Shown here: one piece after another, positions 35,601 to 45,848 of the stretch
Layout of the letters: each line of letters begins with the position of its first letter
Numbering within the stretch: the stretch's first letter is position 1
Assembly (NCBI GenBank): GCA_019095985.1
Contig: CM032663.1
Span: forward strand, 39,740,281 to 39,804,280
Reading direction: 5' to 3'
DNA length: 64,000 nucleotides
DNA from: Streblospio benedicti
Taxonomy: Eukaryota > Annelida > Polychaeta > Spionida > Spionidae
Translations under genes and position numbers: made by a program
The notes under the pieces: generated by a model
Databases searched by the model: none
What the model was told of the DNA's origin: nothing
The model's input: only the letters and a program-made list of their open reading frames with translations

Positions 35601-38600
35601 TATTTCCCATATCTAACCAGCCATCAAGCTCATTGTATCTTTTATCCCGTTTTCCAGATTTCTAGTTTAAAATATATAAGTGTACATGAGTGCATCTTTT
35701 AGAATTAAGTAGAGCCTACAGCAAGAGTTAAATAAACATTTTTGGGGAAACATTACTCAATTTAGATATATATATATTCTTCTATATAAATCTTACCTGA
35801 TCGTTGGCCATATCTAGCCATCCATCTAGCTCATTATAACGCTTGTCCCGTTTACCATTCTGCTAAAAAGAAGAAAGAACTGTAATTTAACAAACAAAAT
35901 GGTTGATGAGTTTTAGAAGCTGCAAAAAATTTCAACCAGTGATGTGACAATTCAATGAGATTTGCACGTATACAAATATGTGAGGCATTAATGGATTATG
36001 GATGATCGTTCATGGTACATGGTAGTAGTGAAAATTTGGTTCTGATAGTCAAAATGGCCCGTTGGCTGTCTATTAGCGCGTTTACAACAAAAAATGCAGA
36101 CGGTGGCAGCCATCTTGACGTCAATGGCGAATCGACGCTGTGTTAAATAGAGCATGTCACTTGCTTGACCATTATTGATTTTTCGAGCCCACAAGTATAA
36201 GCGAATATAACATGTAATCTAAGGAAATAATCTGGTCAGGCATTAAAACACAGAGTTTTGCATACCTTGGCATTTCTAATGAATATGAGTTCCTCCCAAC
36301 CGTTGAGGTTTTTCTTACTCCTGTCCTGGTTACGAACACTGACATCCGTCAGAAACTGACGGGCTCTTTTCGAGGACAGGAACACGTGTGCTAGAAGTGG
36401 CGAGCAGATGGTAATCAATTGTACAAAATACACGTTTATTTGAATGATGCATATAAACTGATAATTAAGCTAGCATTACCTGCCTATACAGTACATAATT
36501 ATGGTTTATGGCGTACAATTCTTGCGAAAATGAGTTGAGAATGCATTGTGTGAATAAGAAGATGTGTACGTTTGAAGTTTTTTCTTCGGTACTTACTACG
36601 TGGTAGACGTGGTGAGCCCTGCAGACAGACGACCACACTAGCAAACAGACACACTCCCAGTACCACAGCAGCGCACAACAGCTGTAACAGAACACAACAG
36701 GGCAACTTATTAACCATTTGGTAATTGATCAACACGCTTACAGCCTAGAGTGGAGCCTATTATACAACTAAAATTTCCTTCATCCATCACACTAAGAACA
36801 CTAACTTTGTAAGTATAAGCTCTTTGAAACCAACCAAAATTCTAACTGATTTGCCAAACTATGATAAAGGCATACACGCACATTCGCCTTTAAAATAGAA
36901 TCATCCTCCCCCGTTTACCGCGTCCTCTGTTTAGATTATGTCCAGTATTCTAATAGAGCAGAGCACATGCACCTTCAGATATTTATCTATGCAATATGTA
37001 ATCACAAGCGATGTGAAACTTGTCATGGGTGAGTTTGTTAACAGTCTACTCTAACTCTTAATGGGACTCGAACCGATGATATGAACAACCTTCTGGCCAG
37101 GACCCCAACACCCTATCCACTTCGGCACTGTTGCATTTATGTGCTTGGGAGGGGTTCTTCAAATAAATCTGTGCGTTTTTGCTATTACAGCCTGTCAGTA
37201 TACAATGTATAATTTAAACGTTAAAAGTGTTCTAACATCAACGTATGACTTTTCAGCATAAACAGATAAACAAGTAAGACATTTGTCAACAAAAATATTG
37301 TGTTACTTTCTGTCTTACTCGGATAGCGATCATTCAAAGTCATCTCACTTTAGGAGCATCAAAATTTAAAGCAAAAAGAGCCTATGGACACCTACATAAG
37401 TTTTTGTTTGCTCTGCCATTTATAGACTAAATTAATTTCACCAGAATGTGCATTTGTAGGCAGGCTGCACGTAAAAAGTGTAATTTCGCTTGTGGCATTA
37501 AGTGGGGAACAAGTTTATGAAAGTATACTGATGTAACATTTATTTGTAATTAAGTTGTAAGAGAGTGTATGTTCTTATAAAAGAGTCAATAAGCTCTCAT
37601 AAAATGAAGTTGCAGTAGGTCAATATCAATGCAAAGCGCAGAAATGTGGCAGTCCCGCGGGCCAGTCCTGGGGAAGACCTGCAGTGCTGGAGCAGCTTCC
37701 CGTGTACTTGTTTAAGGTCAGTAGGAAGCGGTCACATTTTTTACATGAATGATCTTTGTTCCCAATCTCCAAATTCATTGTTAACTTACCAAACATTTAG
37801 AGTGGTTTCATAGCTAAAGTTAGTCTTCCCCAAATGGAATAGATTTTTTAGATTAATTGACCCATATTTCAAATTTCAACTGTCATTTATTATTATTATA
37901 TCACTAGTCCTTGTAAGATATTTGCTTGTTGCATATAATGGTAGAATGCTGCAATTGTGAGATGAATGTGGGACCACCAAGGTCTGCTTTTGGATGAATA
38001 TTGATATGTATTACGGTAGCATGCATCCTTGTTTATTTCAGGGTTATTTTTCAAATCCAGTTTTTTAAGACATTGAATATGAATATTATGTACTGTGTAA
38101 AAGAGATACCCATAGAAGTATGGTGGTAATGCTTAAAATCACTGTTGAAACAGCATATGGGAGAATATTAAAACAGCGGATTAAAAACATTCAAATAATC
38201 TCTGCACGGGAATGGGATGGAGTAGTCAATGCAGTGTGGCATGGAATAAGGAAAACCTGCGCTGATCACTGGTAGGTATATATGTAGACACTGGTCAGTG
38301 TAGTGAAAAAAAATACCATCAATAACACTTTCGTGTGGGTTAAACCAGAATGGTGTTAGAAATGCCAGCGTGGTGTCATCTTTAAAGTTTTCATGTGCAA
38401 CATAGGTCAGGAATGACAGAAAGCCTGTTGAAAGGCTGAACTGCCTCTGCCAGTCGTGGAATGCACAATATGTGTATAAACGGTTACACAATATGCTGGT
38501 TACTATTTGTTAGTCAGTACATTTTGGGAGGTCTCGTACATACCTGAACACAGTGATGAACCCATATTTTAAAACTGGTTGCATTATGTGTTGTTCACGT

Positions 38601-41600
38601 TATACATGTACGGGTTAAGTGACTGCAGGATACAGTCGTAGGCTTCCGTGACCGAAATGATAAGGAGTTGAACTCGCGCCTGTGTTAGATTCCCGTTCGG
38701 GTCTGATGGTAGGTGTTGAGCAAACTTTCCTCTAACAGGTTGAACACTGCTCCGTGGTATCCACACGTTAAATATATGTACAGATTAGGCGAGTGAACGC
38801 TAATGTGGGTGATAGGCATGTCTGCGCTTCGGTAGTGATGTGGTGCATGCTCTTCAGGGATTGAGAAAGATATAGTGTGATAAAGATGCCAATGGTGTAG
38901 ATGTAAAGTCGCTAGAAAACGGCAAAACTGTTCATTGCTACAATAAATAAGCACATTTACATTTACTTCATACTCATCCGTACTTTCGTATATTTACGAA
39001 CCACCTTTGAATTATTTATACACTTGTGGCGTCACTAGCATGTTATGTAATGGATAATTAACTCATAGTTTGCATTCAGAAAACGAATCAAGTGTGAGGT
39101 TGCTCTCAGGGGCTTAACCCCCTCGTTCAACATAACACTGCATTCTTAGCTACTCTTTTTTCTGAATGCATACTATGAGTTGATTATCCAACTTAATACA
39201 TGCTTTACATAAAAGCTTTTTGCTGTTTATCTGGTACTTTTGTCTACGATATGATTTTTTAAAAATAAATTTCAAACGGTGCCACACTTTAAAGTTAGTG
39301 AACATGTCCTACACTTGAGACCAAATAAATTCTATTTTGGTCATTGAAATAGAAATAGCACAATTAGCAGACACACATTGAGTATTAGTCTCTTCTATCA
39401 AATTTTCTTCTTCTTCTTCTTCTTCTTCTTCTTCTTCTTCTTCTTCTTCTTCTTCTTCTTCTTCTTCTTCTTCTTCTTCTTCTTCTTCCTCTTCCTCTTC
39501 CTCTTCCTCTTCCTCTTCTTCTTCTTCTTCTTCTTCTTCTTCTTCTTCTTCTTCTTCTTCTTCTTCTTCTTCTTCTTCTTCTTCTTCTTCTTCTTCTTCT
39601 TCTCTCTCTCTTTTTCTATGACAAGCAAGCTCCTACCACTCTATTAACATGGCCAAAAACTGGTTTTACAGCACTAAGCTTCGATTTGACCATATCAAAT
39701 GGTCCTCGCGGGACTCGAACTCACGACCCCTAGGTTGTGAGACCAGAATGATACCACCATCCCAAGCAGCGGCCTGTTAAAAGGTTACACGGACGGACCG
39801 TTGTCTTCGTAACCCTCAGCCTACATACTTGGTTAGTTATAATCTCAACCCAGAGGTCGTGGGTTCGAATCCCACCTATGGACGAAAAATTTGGGACGTC
39901 TAAAGAAGAAGAAAAAACCACACCGCTGCAATGCCGCATCGGATTAGGATTCGATATTCTGGACTGTGTTACCAAATGTGTACTATTTTCTTGTGGATGT
40001 TAAAAATGATTCAGCGGACTTTTTTTCCATATCAAGCTCCCCACGCCACCCACCCCCAAGCATTATTTTCTACAACAGAAAATGAGAGCACACGTGGAAA
40101 AGTTTTATATCGCAAACATGTACTCCCGTTTAGAACATCACAGCATCTTCTGTGACTAATCCATGTAATCCAGAGTACGCAGATGTACTCTGTTCAATAT
40201 TTTTTTTGATAATACCCGAATCCCGTCAATATTAAACAAGACCTATTAAGAGCAAACGGTACGTGTTTTTTGTTTTTTTTTCTCTTCTGACAGTTGGACC
40301 ACTACACTAGATTATAGAGCAGATTTGCAGTTACTGTCAATACATGAGGAGGATTGGGTAAATATTTTGCATTCATATTTGCCTGGAAGACTTTTCTTAG
40401 CATTGCTATTTTTATCTGAGATCAAGAATGGTTATTTGTACAAACCTGTAGGTCTTACGTCATCAGTTTGTAACTTTTTGCGGGGTCTGAAATTACTGGG
40501 TGACTACTGGTTGTTCATTTTAGGGACACTTCCCCCTTTCAGATAAAATAACATGACAAGTTTAATCACGTTATATTTGTTCCGTGTTTGATTTAAGACC
40601 AACATATGCATTGCTTAAACATCATCTTGAGCAAGGCTTCACAAAATCTAATGCCCGTGGAGGCGTGAAGATAAAAGGTCAACACTAAGCTTAGATCTAG
40701 TTACCATTTACTAGGATTTGGGAAAGTAACTTGATATCATCAATTTTGTAGACAGGTTATAAATGGAACACCCTAGATGTCAATCACAGCCCTTGTCTAT
40801 GAAAAAAGGTCATGTCCCATGCTGATGTAAACTGATGTCCCATGACCTCCATTCTTAAAAAAAGTCTGTGTCCCCTCCCATGAATAAAAACTTTTTTTGA
40901 CCTACGAGATAAAATTGAATTAATGTGGAGAATCCGTAAAATGAATTTACATGGAGGCGGTATAAAAGCAGTAGTAATCTAGACGTGGTAGATAATTTAG
41001 GCCATTACAACATATTTTCATTTACATGTGGAATCTATTTACGGATTTCTGTTCAGTAGTTTAACCATGTTAATTATCTACATAATTGACATGCAAAATG
41101 TACATATACTGGCTATTGACTTTTGCTGTTTTCGTCTATGTATTATTTTGACATTAATTTGTGGTTTTGGACAATCCTGGAGCTACTCATCATAGGCTAT
41201 TAATGTTTGCTGACTAGTGAAGTTTGTGTGCGCAAACAAATCTAGTTTTATAGTAATACAGACCCTAGTTTCATGTTTTTAACATGTTTTGCCATCCATA
41301 CTTTTGTGATTTTTATCTTTATTACCATTTTCTGTTTGTTGACTGACATCAAAGTAATCATATATTATTTTCAAGGTAAAAATTGCTGAAAATACGCATT
41401 TTTGCCAATAGATAACTTGCTCAAGTATTTATCAGCATTATCATTTTTTAATAAAAGATCGAGTCATGTTATATTTTGTAATTTCTGTTTTGTTTTACAC
41501 ATTTTATGCTACCATATTTTCCCTATACAAGAAGTATAAGAAGGGATTTGAAAGGTATTGATGTGTATATGGATATGTTTTTTATTACATCTCCAAATTA

Positions 41601-44600
41601 TTTTCTTATATTTTGTTAATTAAAATTCACATTGGTTATCATGTGTTTGTTGTTTGTGCCATTCTGGTAGTGAACAGAACCTCTTGAAAAATTGTGCTAA
41701 GATAGTTATATTGGGTTGAATATATTCTACTTGGATAAAAATAGCTGTTGCGCGAATAAGAAATCGCATATTCACATAATAGTTCATTTAGCTTTACACA
41801 TTGTTGCAACACTGATTTTTTTCTACGTTCAATGTCATCTATAGAGATCTAAAAGCCGCGTCCCACTAGTTTCTGCGTATGGTTGACACATAAATTCTAG
41901 GGATTTCCGGGCAAAAAAATTTATACGTCGAGCATCTGCTGATAGGTAACCCCTTTTGGCATTAAATGATTTTTTTCCGCCAGCGCATAGTCAACTCACG
42001 GCCGGCGCAAGACTGGTGCAAAACCCGGCGTAAGAAAAGCAGACAGTGAAAGCAAGGTCAGCGTAACCCCGATGCACAACCGACGCACAAAAAAAAGTCT
42101 CAGCCAGACTTTTTTTTGTGCGTTGGTTGTGCATCGGGGTTAAGCTGACCTTGTGTTCAATGTCTGCTACCCGCCGAACATAAATCTACAATATGTTGTA
42201 CACCTGCTGAATTTATGGCATCGTATGCTCAAGGTATTCGGCGTATGTAGGACATATGCCCCACATAAAAAATCAATGGATTATCGATTGACGTATGCCG
42301 TTTACCTTTTTTCGATGTTTTGAGCAGCCCAAAACCTGGGAGCGTAAAAAGAGCTGACCGATTGATAATCTTCCTAGAAATATTTTGGCGGGGTATTGGC
42401 AGCGAGCGTTACAAGCACGTCATATGTTTGTAAAGCGGCAAAGGAACGCTGGGTCGGGGTAGGGTCGGCGTAGCCTGCAGATGCTTAGCGTAGATGAAAA
42501 AATCTGGATATCCAACAGATTTTTATCAGCTGGGCATAAGTTCCCAGTGCACCTGAACCAGTGAGACGCGGCTTTTAAGACCAGGTGAGAGCAACATTGG
42601 CCCATTCGCATGAATAATTTGTACCGATTTGCTCCTGTCAAAGTGGGATTTCACCAGGTGAAAAAGGTACACGTCCATGCCCAATGAAAATGAAAAATCA
42701 TCAGGTCCTCCTACTTTGCACCTTGAAAAAAGTACCTGTCCCCTCTAAATGCACCGGTCCCCCTGCCTGGTAAATATTGCAGCGTCCCCTAAAGCTTACG
42801 TTCACACATGAGAGATATCGTGCAAGAGACGAAGCGACGTAGCGATGAGGCGACGGGTTTCGGGCTTATTCTTTACGACTAGATACGTTGCACTGCGTCG
42901 CTAATAGTATCTGTCGCCAATTTGTCGTAAAACTTCCATAAAAAGGGGTTAGGGCGTCGTTAATAACGACCACAATTGGGTGGTTGTTACCACTAAAATG
43001 CACGTCGTTACAACTCTAGCACCCTCTACACATCAGCATGCAGCCAACAAGTGATGACCATACATTAAACACTGCTTGTCAACTCTTATTTATGTGTTCC
43101 TGAACCAAAATTAGTCCTCAATACATTTCAATAGGAGAGTTAGTAATAAATTGTTTCAAATCTACATGACCACTGTCCCCATTTTTAGAAATTGGATTTT
43201 GTACTCATAAAACGTATAAATTAAATCACTGGGACCATTTGTATTTTTATTTTGTTGCGTTTGGAAGAGAACACAAAAGTGAGGTCAGTTGTTTAGTTAT
43301 CACCTTAAGAGTAGGTAAGCCTACATTTTATGACAATTTATACTTCATTATACAGAAATCGTAAATTATCGACCGACACGCTAACGATGGCTTTATAAGC
43401 ACTTTGCTACTTATAGTACATACACGATAACGACGGCGGCAAAGCAGTCGTTACAACAAAAAAATGCATCAGTCGTTAAGATTCTTTATAAGCCCGACCC
43501 CAGGCGATTTGGTGCTATCACACACGCGATTTTGCAAGCGATTTTCACTGGCGATTTTCCTTGAAGTTATAAAAATTATTAGGGCCAAAACCCAGAGCGA
43601 CGTACGGCAGCCGTAATGTCACACCTAATATAATACTGTGGGTTTATGATCGCCGTACGGCGGTCATCCGTTGCTGTGGGTTTTCCACCTTAAACATCCA
43701 TATATGTGTATTTCAATTGATTCCTTATTTCAGATAGAAGCAACGGAGCGACGAAGCGACAGGCAATTTTTTGGTATATCATAATTTTGCATTGAGCTGT
43801 TCACACATAGGCGACCGAAATCAATTAAAAACTGCTGGACTACATGAGAGAACGATCTTGTTCCAGGAAAATCGCCTCGCTACGAGGCGATTTATCGGTC
43901 ACCTATCGCTTCGTCTCTCCGTCGCCTATGTGTGAACAGTTCAATACAAATATGAGGTACAAAAAATAATAAAAAATAAATAAATAATCGCCTGCCTCTT
44001 TGTCGCTTCGTCGCTCCATCGCTCACGCGATATCACTTATGTGTGAAGTCACTGTGAATGTATACTGCATGAACAATACAATACAATATAATAACAATTT
44101 TTTATAGCGCAAATTTAAAAAAAAATGTTCATGTGCGCTTGTAGGCCTCCTCAAACGAATGATGCTTCAATTGGGTTTGTTATATTTGCTTCCCCAAGTT
44201 TTCTTGTGAATTCAATTCCACTCTCTGTTACGGCGAGCAAGCTCCTACCACTGCATTGACATAGCTGAAGACATATATAGCTTCCATTTTGTCGGGCGAT
44301 ATTTAGTCTTATATTAACTTTTTGCGAAAACAACATTTGGCAAATGGGGGTCAACTAATTGGTATATAAAAGATGAGTAAGAATAAAGGATAAAACCTAA
44401 TTCACCGTTTATTATTAGTTCACCCCCGCTGGCGCTTTGAATCGAGTAAGAATATAGTGAGCAAAGTAGTAGAATAGTTTAATTATTGAAATACTTAATA
44501 ATTCCTTGAATGGAGGCTACTATAGTGGGTTCTGGTTTTGACATAATCAAATGAATGATTCCTTTCACAGAAATTTGTAATTGTTTAAGTTATTTAAAAA

Positions 44601-45110
44601 GCTTTTTAATGGCTGGGTAAAATAAGGTAGAAGTTGAGAAAATTGTAACACAAACAATCCAAAAAGCCAAAAACAAACGAAAAAAACCCAGCATACAAGA
44701 ATAGAAAAAAGTACGCTTCTTATAACTGCCTATGTGAATATCCTACTAGCACTCAATGCCACATATAAATGGCTTGCCTGCTAAGATGGATTTTTACTGT
44801 TTTATTTCCAAACTTATCATTACATTTTCTGTCAAACTCATGAATTTTTAAATCGAGTTTACAGATATATTACACGTCTACTTAGAAATAAAACAGTTAG
44901 CACACTATCAGAACTAAATGGATTGTATGCATAGAAATATGAATATCGGTTGAACTATTCGCAACCCATACGTTTTATCCAGATGAAAATAATTTAAATT
45001 CATAAAGACCCATCACACCACCCCAAAAGCCCGACAACAGTATAATGTACCGGACGCCAACAAATATTTTCATAGAAAATTAGTCTTTATCAATGCCTTA
45101 CCTTAGCCAT
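29091..45110 (-). CDS. Gene A: secreted repeat protein with Gla-type propeptide motif
   Basis: Nine minus-strand exons: 45110-45102, 36681-36597, 36390-36266, 35862-35797, 35661-35596, 35402-35337, 35017-34952, 30391-30326, 29654-29091. Phases agree throughout and total 1113 nt (370 aa plus stop). The protein starts MAKLLCAAVVLGVCLFASV, a clear signal peptide. Next comes THVFLSSKRARQFL, which has the F-x5-A-x3-L pattern of vitamin-K-dependent propeptides (prothrombin has HVFLAPQQARSLL). Then follow a NGWEEL motif, five 22-residue dibasic repeats, and a 187-residue acidic tail. The mature part has no Cys. I do not know the family. It may be a Gla protein, a multi-peptide precursor, or both. 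A TATA box and Kozak-like start support the 5' end. Confidence 0.8.
30326..30391 (-). CDS. Gene A exon 8: repeat unit 5 (66 nt)
   Basis: Encodes KANKRDKRYNELQGWLDM followed by QDNQ. 22 codons, phase 0-0. It is separated from the other four repeat exons by the expanded intron. Confidence 0.8.
30955..31559. mobile_element. MITE with GCCTGTAGCAAG ends, interrupted by another MITE
   Basis: The left end is CAGGCCTGTAGCAAGGG. The right end, reversed, is CCAGGCCCATAGCAAGCGG once the inner element is removed. TGAAC is found on both outer flanks. The interior has GGGGG/CCCCC-rich hairpins such as GGGGGCATATACCCCC. Confidence 0.6.
31330..31547. mobile_element. hAT-like MITE inserted in the right end of the 30955 element
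   Basis: 218 bp with ends CAGGGTATGAAA and TTTCATACCCTG. The host motif GCTATGGGC is duplicated on both sides, consistent with a 7-9 bp target duplication. CAGGG ends and a roughly 8-bp duplication suggest hAT. Confidence 0.6.
32290..33363. repeat. Interspersed repeat, copy 1, split by a GC-rich MITE
   Basis: The outer parts (32290-32758 and about 33307-33363) match 54332-54829: shared blocks include TTTGAGGAGAAAACATCAGA, ATTACTCTGTGTGTTGC and a terminal GAAGCGACGCAA. Copy 2 lacks the middle. Non-coding. Confidence 0.6.
32759..33302. mobile_element. GC-rich MITE with GTCAGAGTGGAC ends
   Basis: The left end GTCAGAGTGGACGCGCGGAG and the right end, reversed, TGTCAGAGTGGACAGGCGGAG bound about 540 bp in which CTCCG/CGGAG motifs recur. 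Its base composition is far more GC-rich than the surroundings. Open frames in it are by-products of that composition. Confidence 0.6.
33630..34654. mobile_element. Inverted-repeat element, CCGTGTCCCA family, copy 1
   Basis: Ends AAAGGCCGTGTCCCA and, reversed, AAAGAGCCGTGTCCCACTGG. The interior contains long imperfect palindromes (for example ATACCAACGGCGTACAAA facing its complement). It shares ATAATCTTCCTAGAAATATT with the element at 41850. TTA occurs at both edges, which could be a 3-bp Harbinger-type duplication. Confidence 0.6.
34952..35017 (-). CDS. Gene A exon 7: repeat unit 4 (66 nt)
   Basis: Encodes KSNKRDKRYNELQGWLDM followed by ANNQ. 22 codons, phase 0-0. The intron downstream of it (to 30391) is swollen to 4.6 kb by inverted-repeat insertions. 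Confidence 0.8.
35337..35402 (-). CDS. Gene A exon 6: repeat unit 3 (66 nt)
   Basis: Encodes RSDKRDKRYNELQGWLDM followed by ANVQ. 22 codons, phase 0-0. The Asp of units 1-2 is replaced by Gln (NELQGW). Confidence 0.8.
35596..35661 (-). CDS. Gene A exon 5: repeat unit 2 (66 nt)
   Basis: Encodes KSGKRDKRYNELDGWLDM followed by GNKQ. 22 codons, phase 0-0. Like unit 1 it has NELDGW, setting units 1-2 apart from units 3-5. Confidence 0.8.
35797..35862 (-). CDS. Gene A exon 4: repeat unit 1 (66 nt)
   Basis: Encodes QNGKRDKRYNELDGWLDM followed by ANDQ. 22 codons, phase 0-0, with clean AG and GT sites. First of five homologous exons. Confidence 0.8.
36266..36390 (-). CDS. Gene A exon 3: propeptide-like motif and GWEEL
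   Basis: 125 nt, phase 1 to 0. It encodes HVFLSSKRARQFLTDVSV, then a basic RSKK and NLNGWEELIFIRNAK. Taking the Phe as -16, Ala is at -10 and Leu at -6, the three residues known to dock gamma-glutamyl carboxylase. The RSKKNLNGWEEL end resembles the downstream repeats (KRYNELDGWLDM), so it may be the founding repeat unit. Confidence 0.75.
36597..36681 (-). CDS. Gene A exon 2: signal-peptide core
   Basis: 85 nt, phase 0 to 1. It encodes LLCAAVVLGVCLFASVVVCL followed by QGSPRLPR. A hydrophobic core of about 20 residues is followed by a small-residue cleavage region and a basic LPR. The acceptor is CTGTTACAG and the donor GTAAGT. Confidence 0.75.
37060..37140 (-). repeat. tRNA-derived sequence (B box GGTTCGAGTCCC)
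   Basis: Read on the minus strand, TGCCGAAGTGGATAGGG (A-box-like) precedes ATCGGTTCGAGTCCC (B box) by tRNA-like spacing. It could be a tRNA pseudogene or a SINE head. The acceptor stem does not pair convincingly. Confidence 0.4.
39052..39190. mobile_element. MITE with TGGATAATTAACTCATAG inverted ends
   Basis: About 139 bp. The left end TGGATAATTAACTCATAG and the right end, reversed, TGGATAATCAACTCATAG continue pairing for about 34 bp each. Non-coding. Confidence 0.65.
39404..39615. repeat. Long (TTC)n microsatellite
   Basis: About 195 bp of TTC repeats with a central block of CTTCCT variants (about 39483-39520), ending in a short CT run. The poly-Phe and poly-Lys frames across it are artefacts. 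Polypurine/polypyrimidine tracts like this can form triplex DNA. Confidence 0.95.
39620..39890. repeat. tRNA-derived composite repeat (SINE-like), copy 1
   Basis: Contains AGCAAGCTCCTACCACT, a minus-strand B box (GAGTTCGAGTCCC, near 39712-39724) and a plus-strand T-arm-like GTGGGTTCGAATCCCAC (near 39859-39876). Similar text recurs at 56400-56635, and the left part also at 44230-44300. The two B boxes face opposite ways. Confidence 0.5.
41850..42578. mobile_element. Inverted-repeat element, CCGCGTCCCACT family, copy 2
   Basis: Ends AAAAGCCGCGTCCCACT and, reversed, AAAAGCCGCGTCTCACTGG. A central palindrome surrounds GACTTTTTTTTGTGCG. It shares GATAATCTTCCTAGAAATAT with the element at 33630-34654. 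No coding capacity. Confidence 0.65.
42862..43495. mobile_element. Nested inverted-repeat element with GGGCTTAT ends
   Basis: The left end CGGGCTTATTCTTTACGAC and the right end, reversed, CGGGCTTATAAAGAATCTTA bound about 630 bp with inner palindromes on AACGAC. It lies within the 42800-44047 element. Confidence 0.5.
43587..43684. mobile_element. Nested small MITE with AAAACCCA ends and CGTACGG cores
   Basis: 98 bp. The left end AAAACCCAGAGCGACGTACGG and the right end, reversed, read AAAACCCACAGCAACGGATG with CGTACGG further in. The core is shared with 26422. Confidence 0.55.
43791..43945. mobile_element. Nested MITE with near-perfect ATTGAGCTGTTCACACATAG ends
   Basis: 155 bp. Left ATTGAGCTGTTCACACATAG and right, reversed, ATTGAACTGTTCACACATAG. 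The centre is a tight hairpin (AATCGCCTCGCTACGAGGCGATT spans 43870-43892). It is akin to the outer element and probably the youngest of the set. Confidence 0.7.
45102..45110 (-). CDS. Gene A exon 1 (start codon exon, MAK)
   Basis: ATG GCT AAG followed by the donor GTAAGG. It joins in phase 0 to the hydrophobic exon at 36681 to complete a signal peptide. The first intron is 8.4 kb. The start was chosen because it sits about 45 nt downstream of the inferred TSS of a TATA-box promoter and no in-frame ATG opens the next exon. Confidence 0.65.
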
Positions 45111-45149
45111 AACTTTGCCGCGCTCGGTATTTCAAAGGTGAGTAAGGTA

Positions 45150-45192
45150 GATCCAACTTGTGGTCCATTCACAAATCCCGCCATATATAGTT
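45150..45192 (-). promoter_or_regulatory. Gene A core promoter (TATA box)
   Basis: On the minus strand CTATATATGG lies at about 45191-45182. Transcription would start near 45155, leaving a short 5' UTR of about 45 nt before the ATG at 45110. The start position is inferred from the usual TATA spacing. Confidence 0.5.
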
Positions 45193-45680
45193 GCGTGAGT
45201 AGTGGACTAATGTCATGATGTCACGTTTGCTCTTGGTGTACGCACGTTTCGTCACAATAGAATACACTTATTTCAAATGATGCTTAATAATTAGTGTGTG
45301 GGCATGGTGGGATGGACATCCTCACGAATCACAAAATGCTCTGCATCGAGGCATTGTCGGCAGGGATTGGGCGTGCTATAACCTACCAAGCTAACTTTTT
45401 TTTGTGCCGATGACAATGATATTTTGAGTAGGTCACGTTATTAATCTAATGACAAAAACCGTGATCTAACTTTGAGACGTCGAGATCGTGTTATTGCATG
45501 ATTAAGAAAATGTGTCGATAACCTTGTTGAATCAGTTCTCTCTCTGTCGATCCCTCCAACCAGTTTCCAGGTGTCACATACTCTGGTTCTAGTTCTGTTG
45601 TACAAGCTCGTAACACTGACTTGATAGGCAACAGACGCCCGAAGGTTTAACAGAGTCTATGTCGGCAACGAATAACATAG

Positions 45681-45776
45681 GCAGATCCAGAGGGTTTTTC
45701 ATGAAATCCCAAAGTGCGCCCCCCCCCCACTTTTCCTTAAGTGCCCCCCCTTTTTACAAAAACCTGGATCTGCCAA
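45681..45776. mobile_element. Short MITE with GGCAGATCCAG ends
   Basis: Left GGCAGATCCAGAGGGTTTTT and right, reversed, GGCAGATCCAGGTTTTTGT. Two C-runs lie within. Non-coding. Confidence 0.65.
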
Positions 45777-45848
45777 TGAACAACTCCGATAGTTCCACTG
45801 AGGAATGGTACCGCATTTGATGTTTACCGTGGGGAATGTTTGTCTAAG

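Larger units (their letters stand above)
42800..44047. mobile_element. Outer foldback element with TTCACACAT ends, carrying three nested elements
   Basis: The left end GTTCACACATGAGAGATATC and the right end, reversed, CTTCACACATAAGTGATATC are followed on both sides by diverged GACGAAGCGACG-type repeats. Three inverted-repeat elements lie inside it. No open frame. Confidence 0.6.
36682..45101. other. Gene A intron 1 (8.4 kb), filled with repeats
   Basis: No coding exon is supported here. The notable contents (tRNA-like repeats, MITEs, a long TTC microsatellite and nested foldback elements) are listed separately. Stretches 37150-38580 and 40160-41840 show nothing recognisable. Confidence 0.5.

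Noticed and set aside
34952-35862. Regularly spaced near-identical blocks that could suggest a CRISPR-like array
   Set aside because: The blocks are 66-nt coding exons with splice sites, spaced by introns of differing length and content.
37060-37140. Functional tRNA gene on the minus strand
   Set aside because: A and B boxes are present, but I could not pair an acceptor stem or anticodon arm convincingly, so I call it only tRNA-derived.
39378-39647. Long open frames of poly-Phe and poly-Lys
   Set aside because: Pure consequence of the TTC microsatellite.
40325-40546. 73-codon hydrophobic open frame
   Set aside because: No splice context, homologue or codon signal; consistent with chance.
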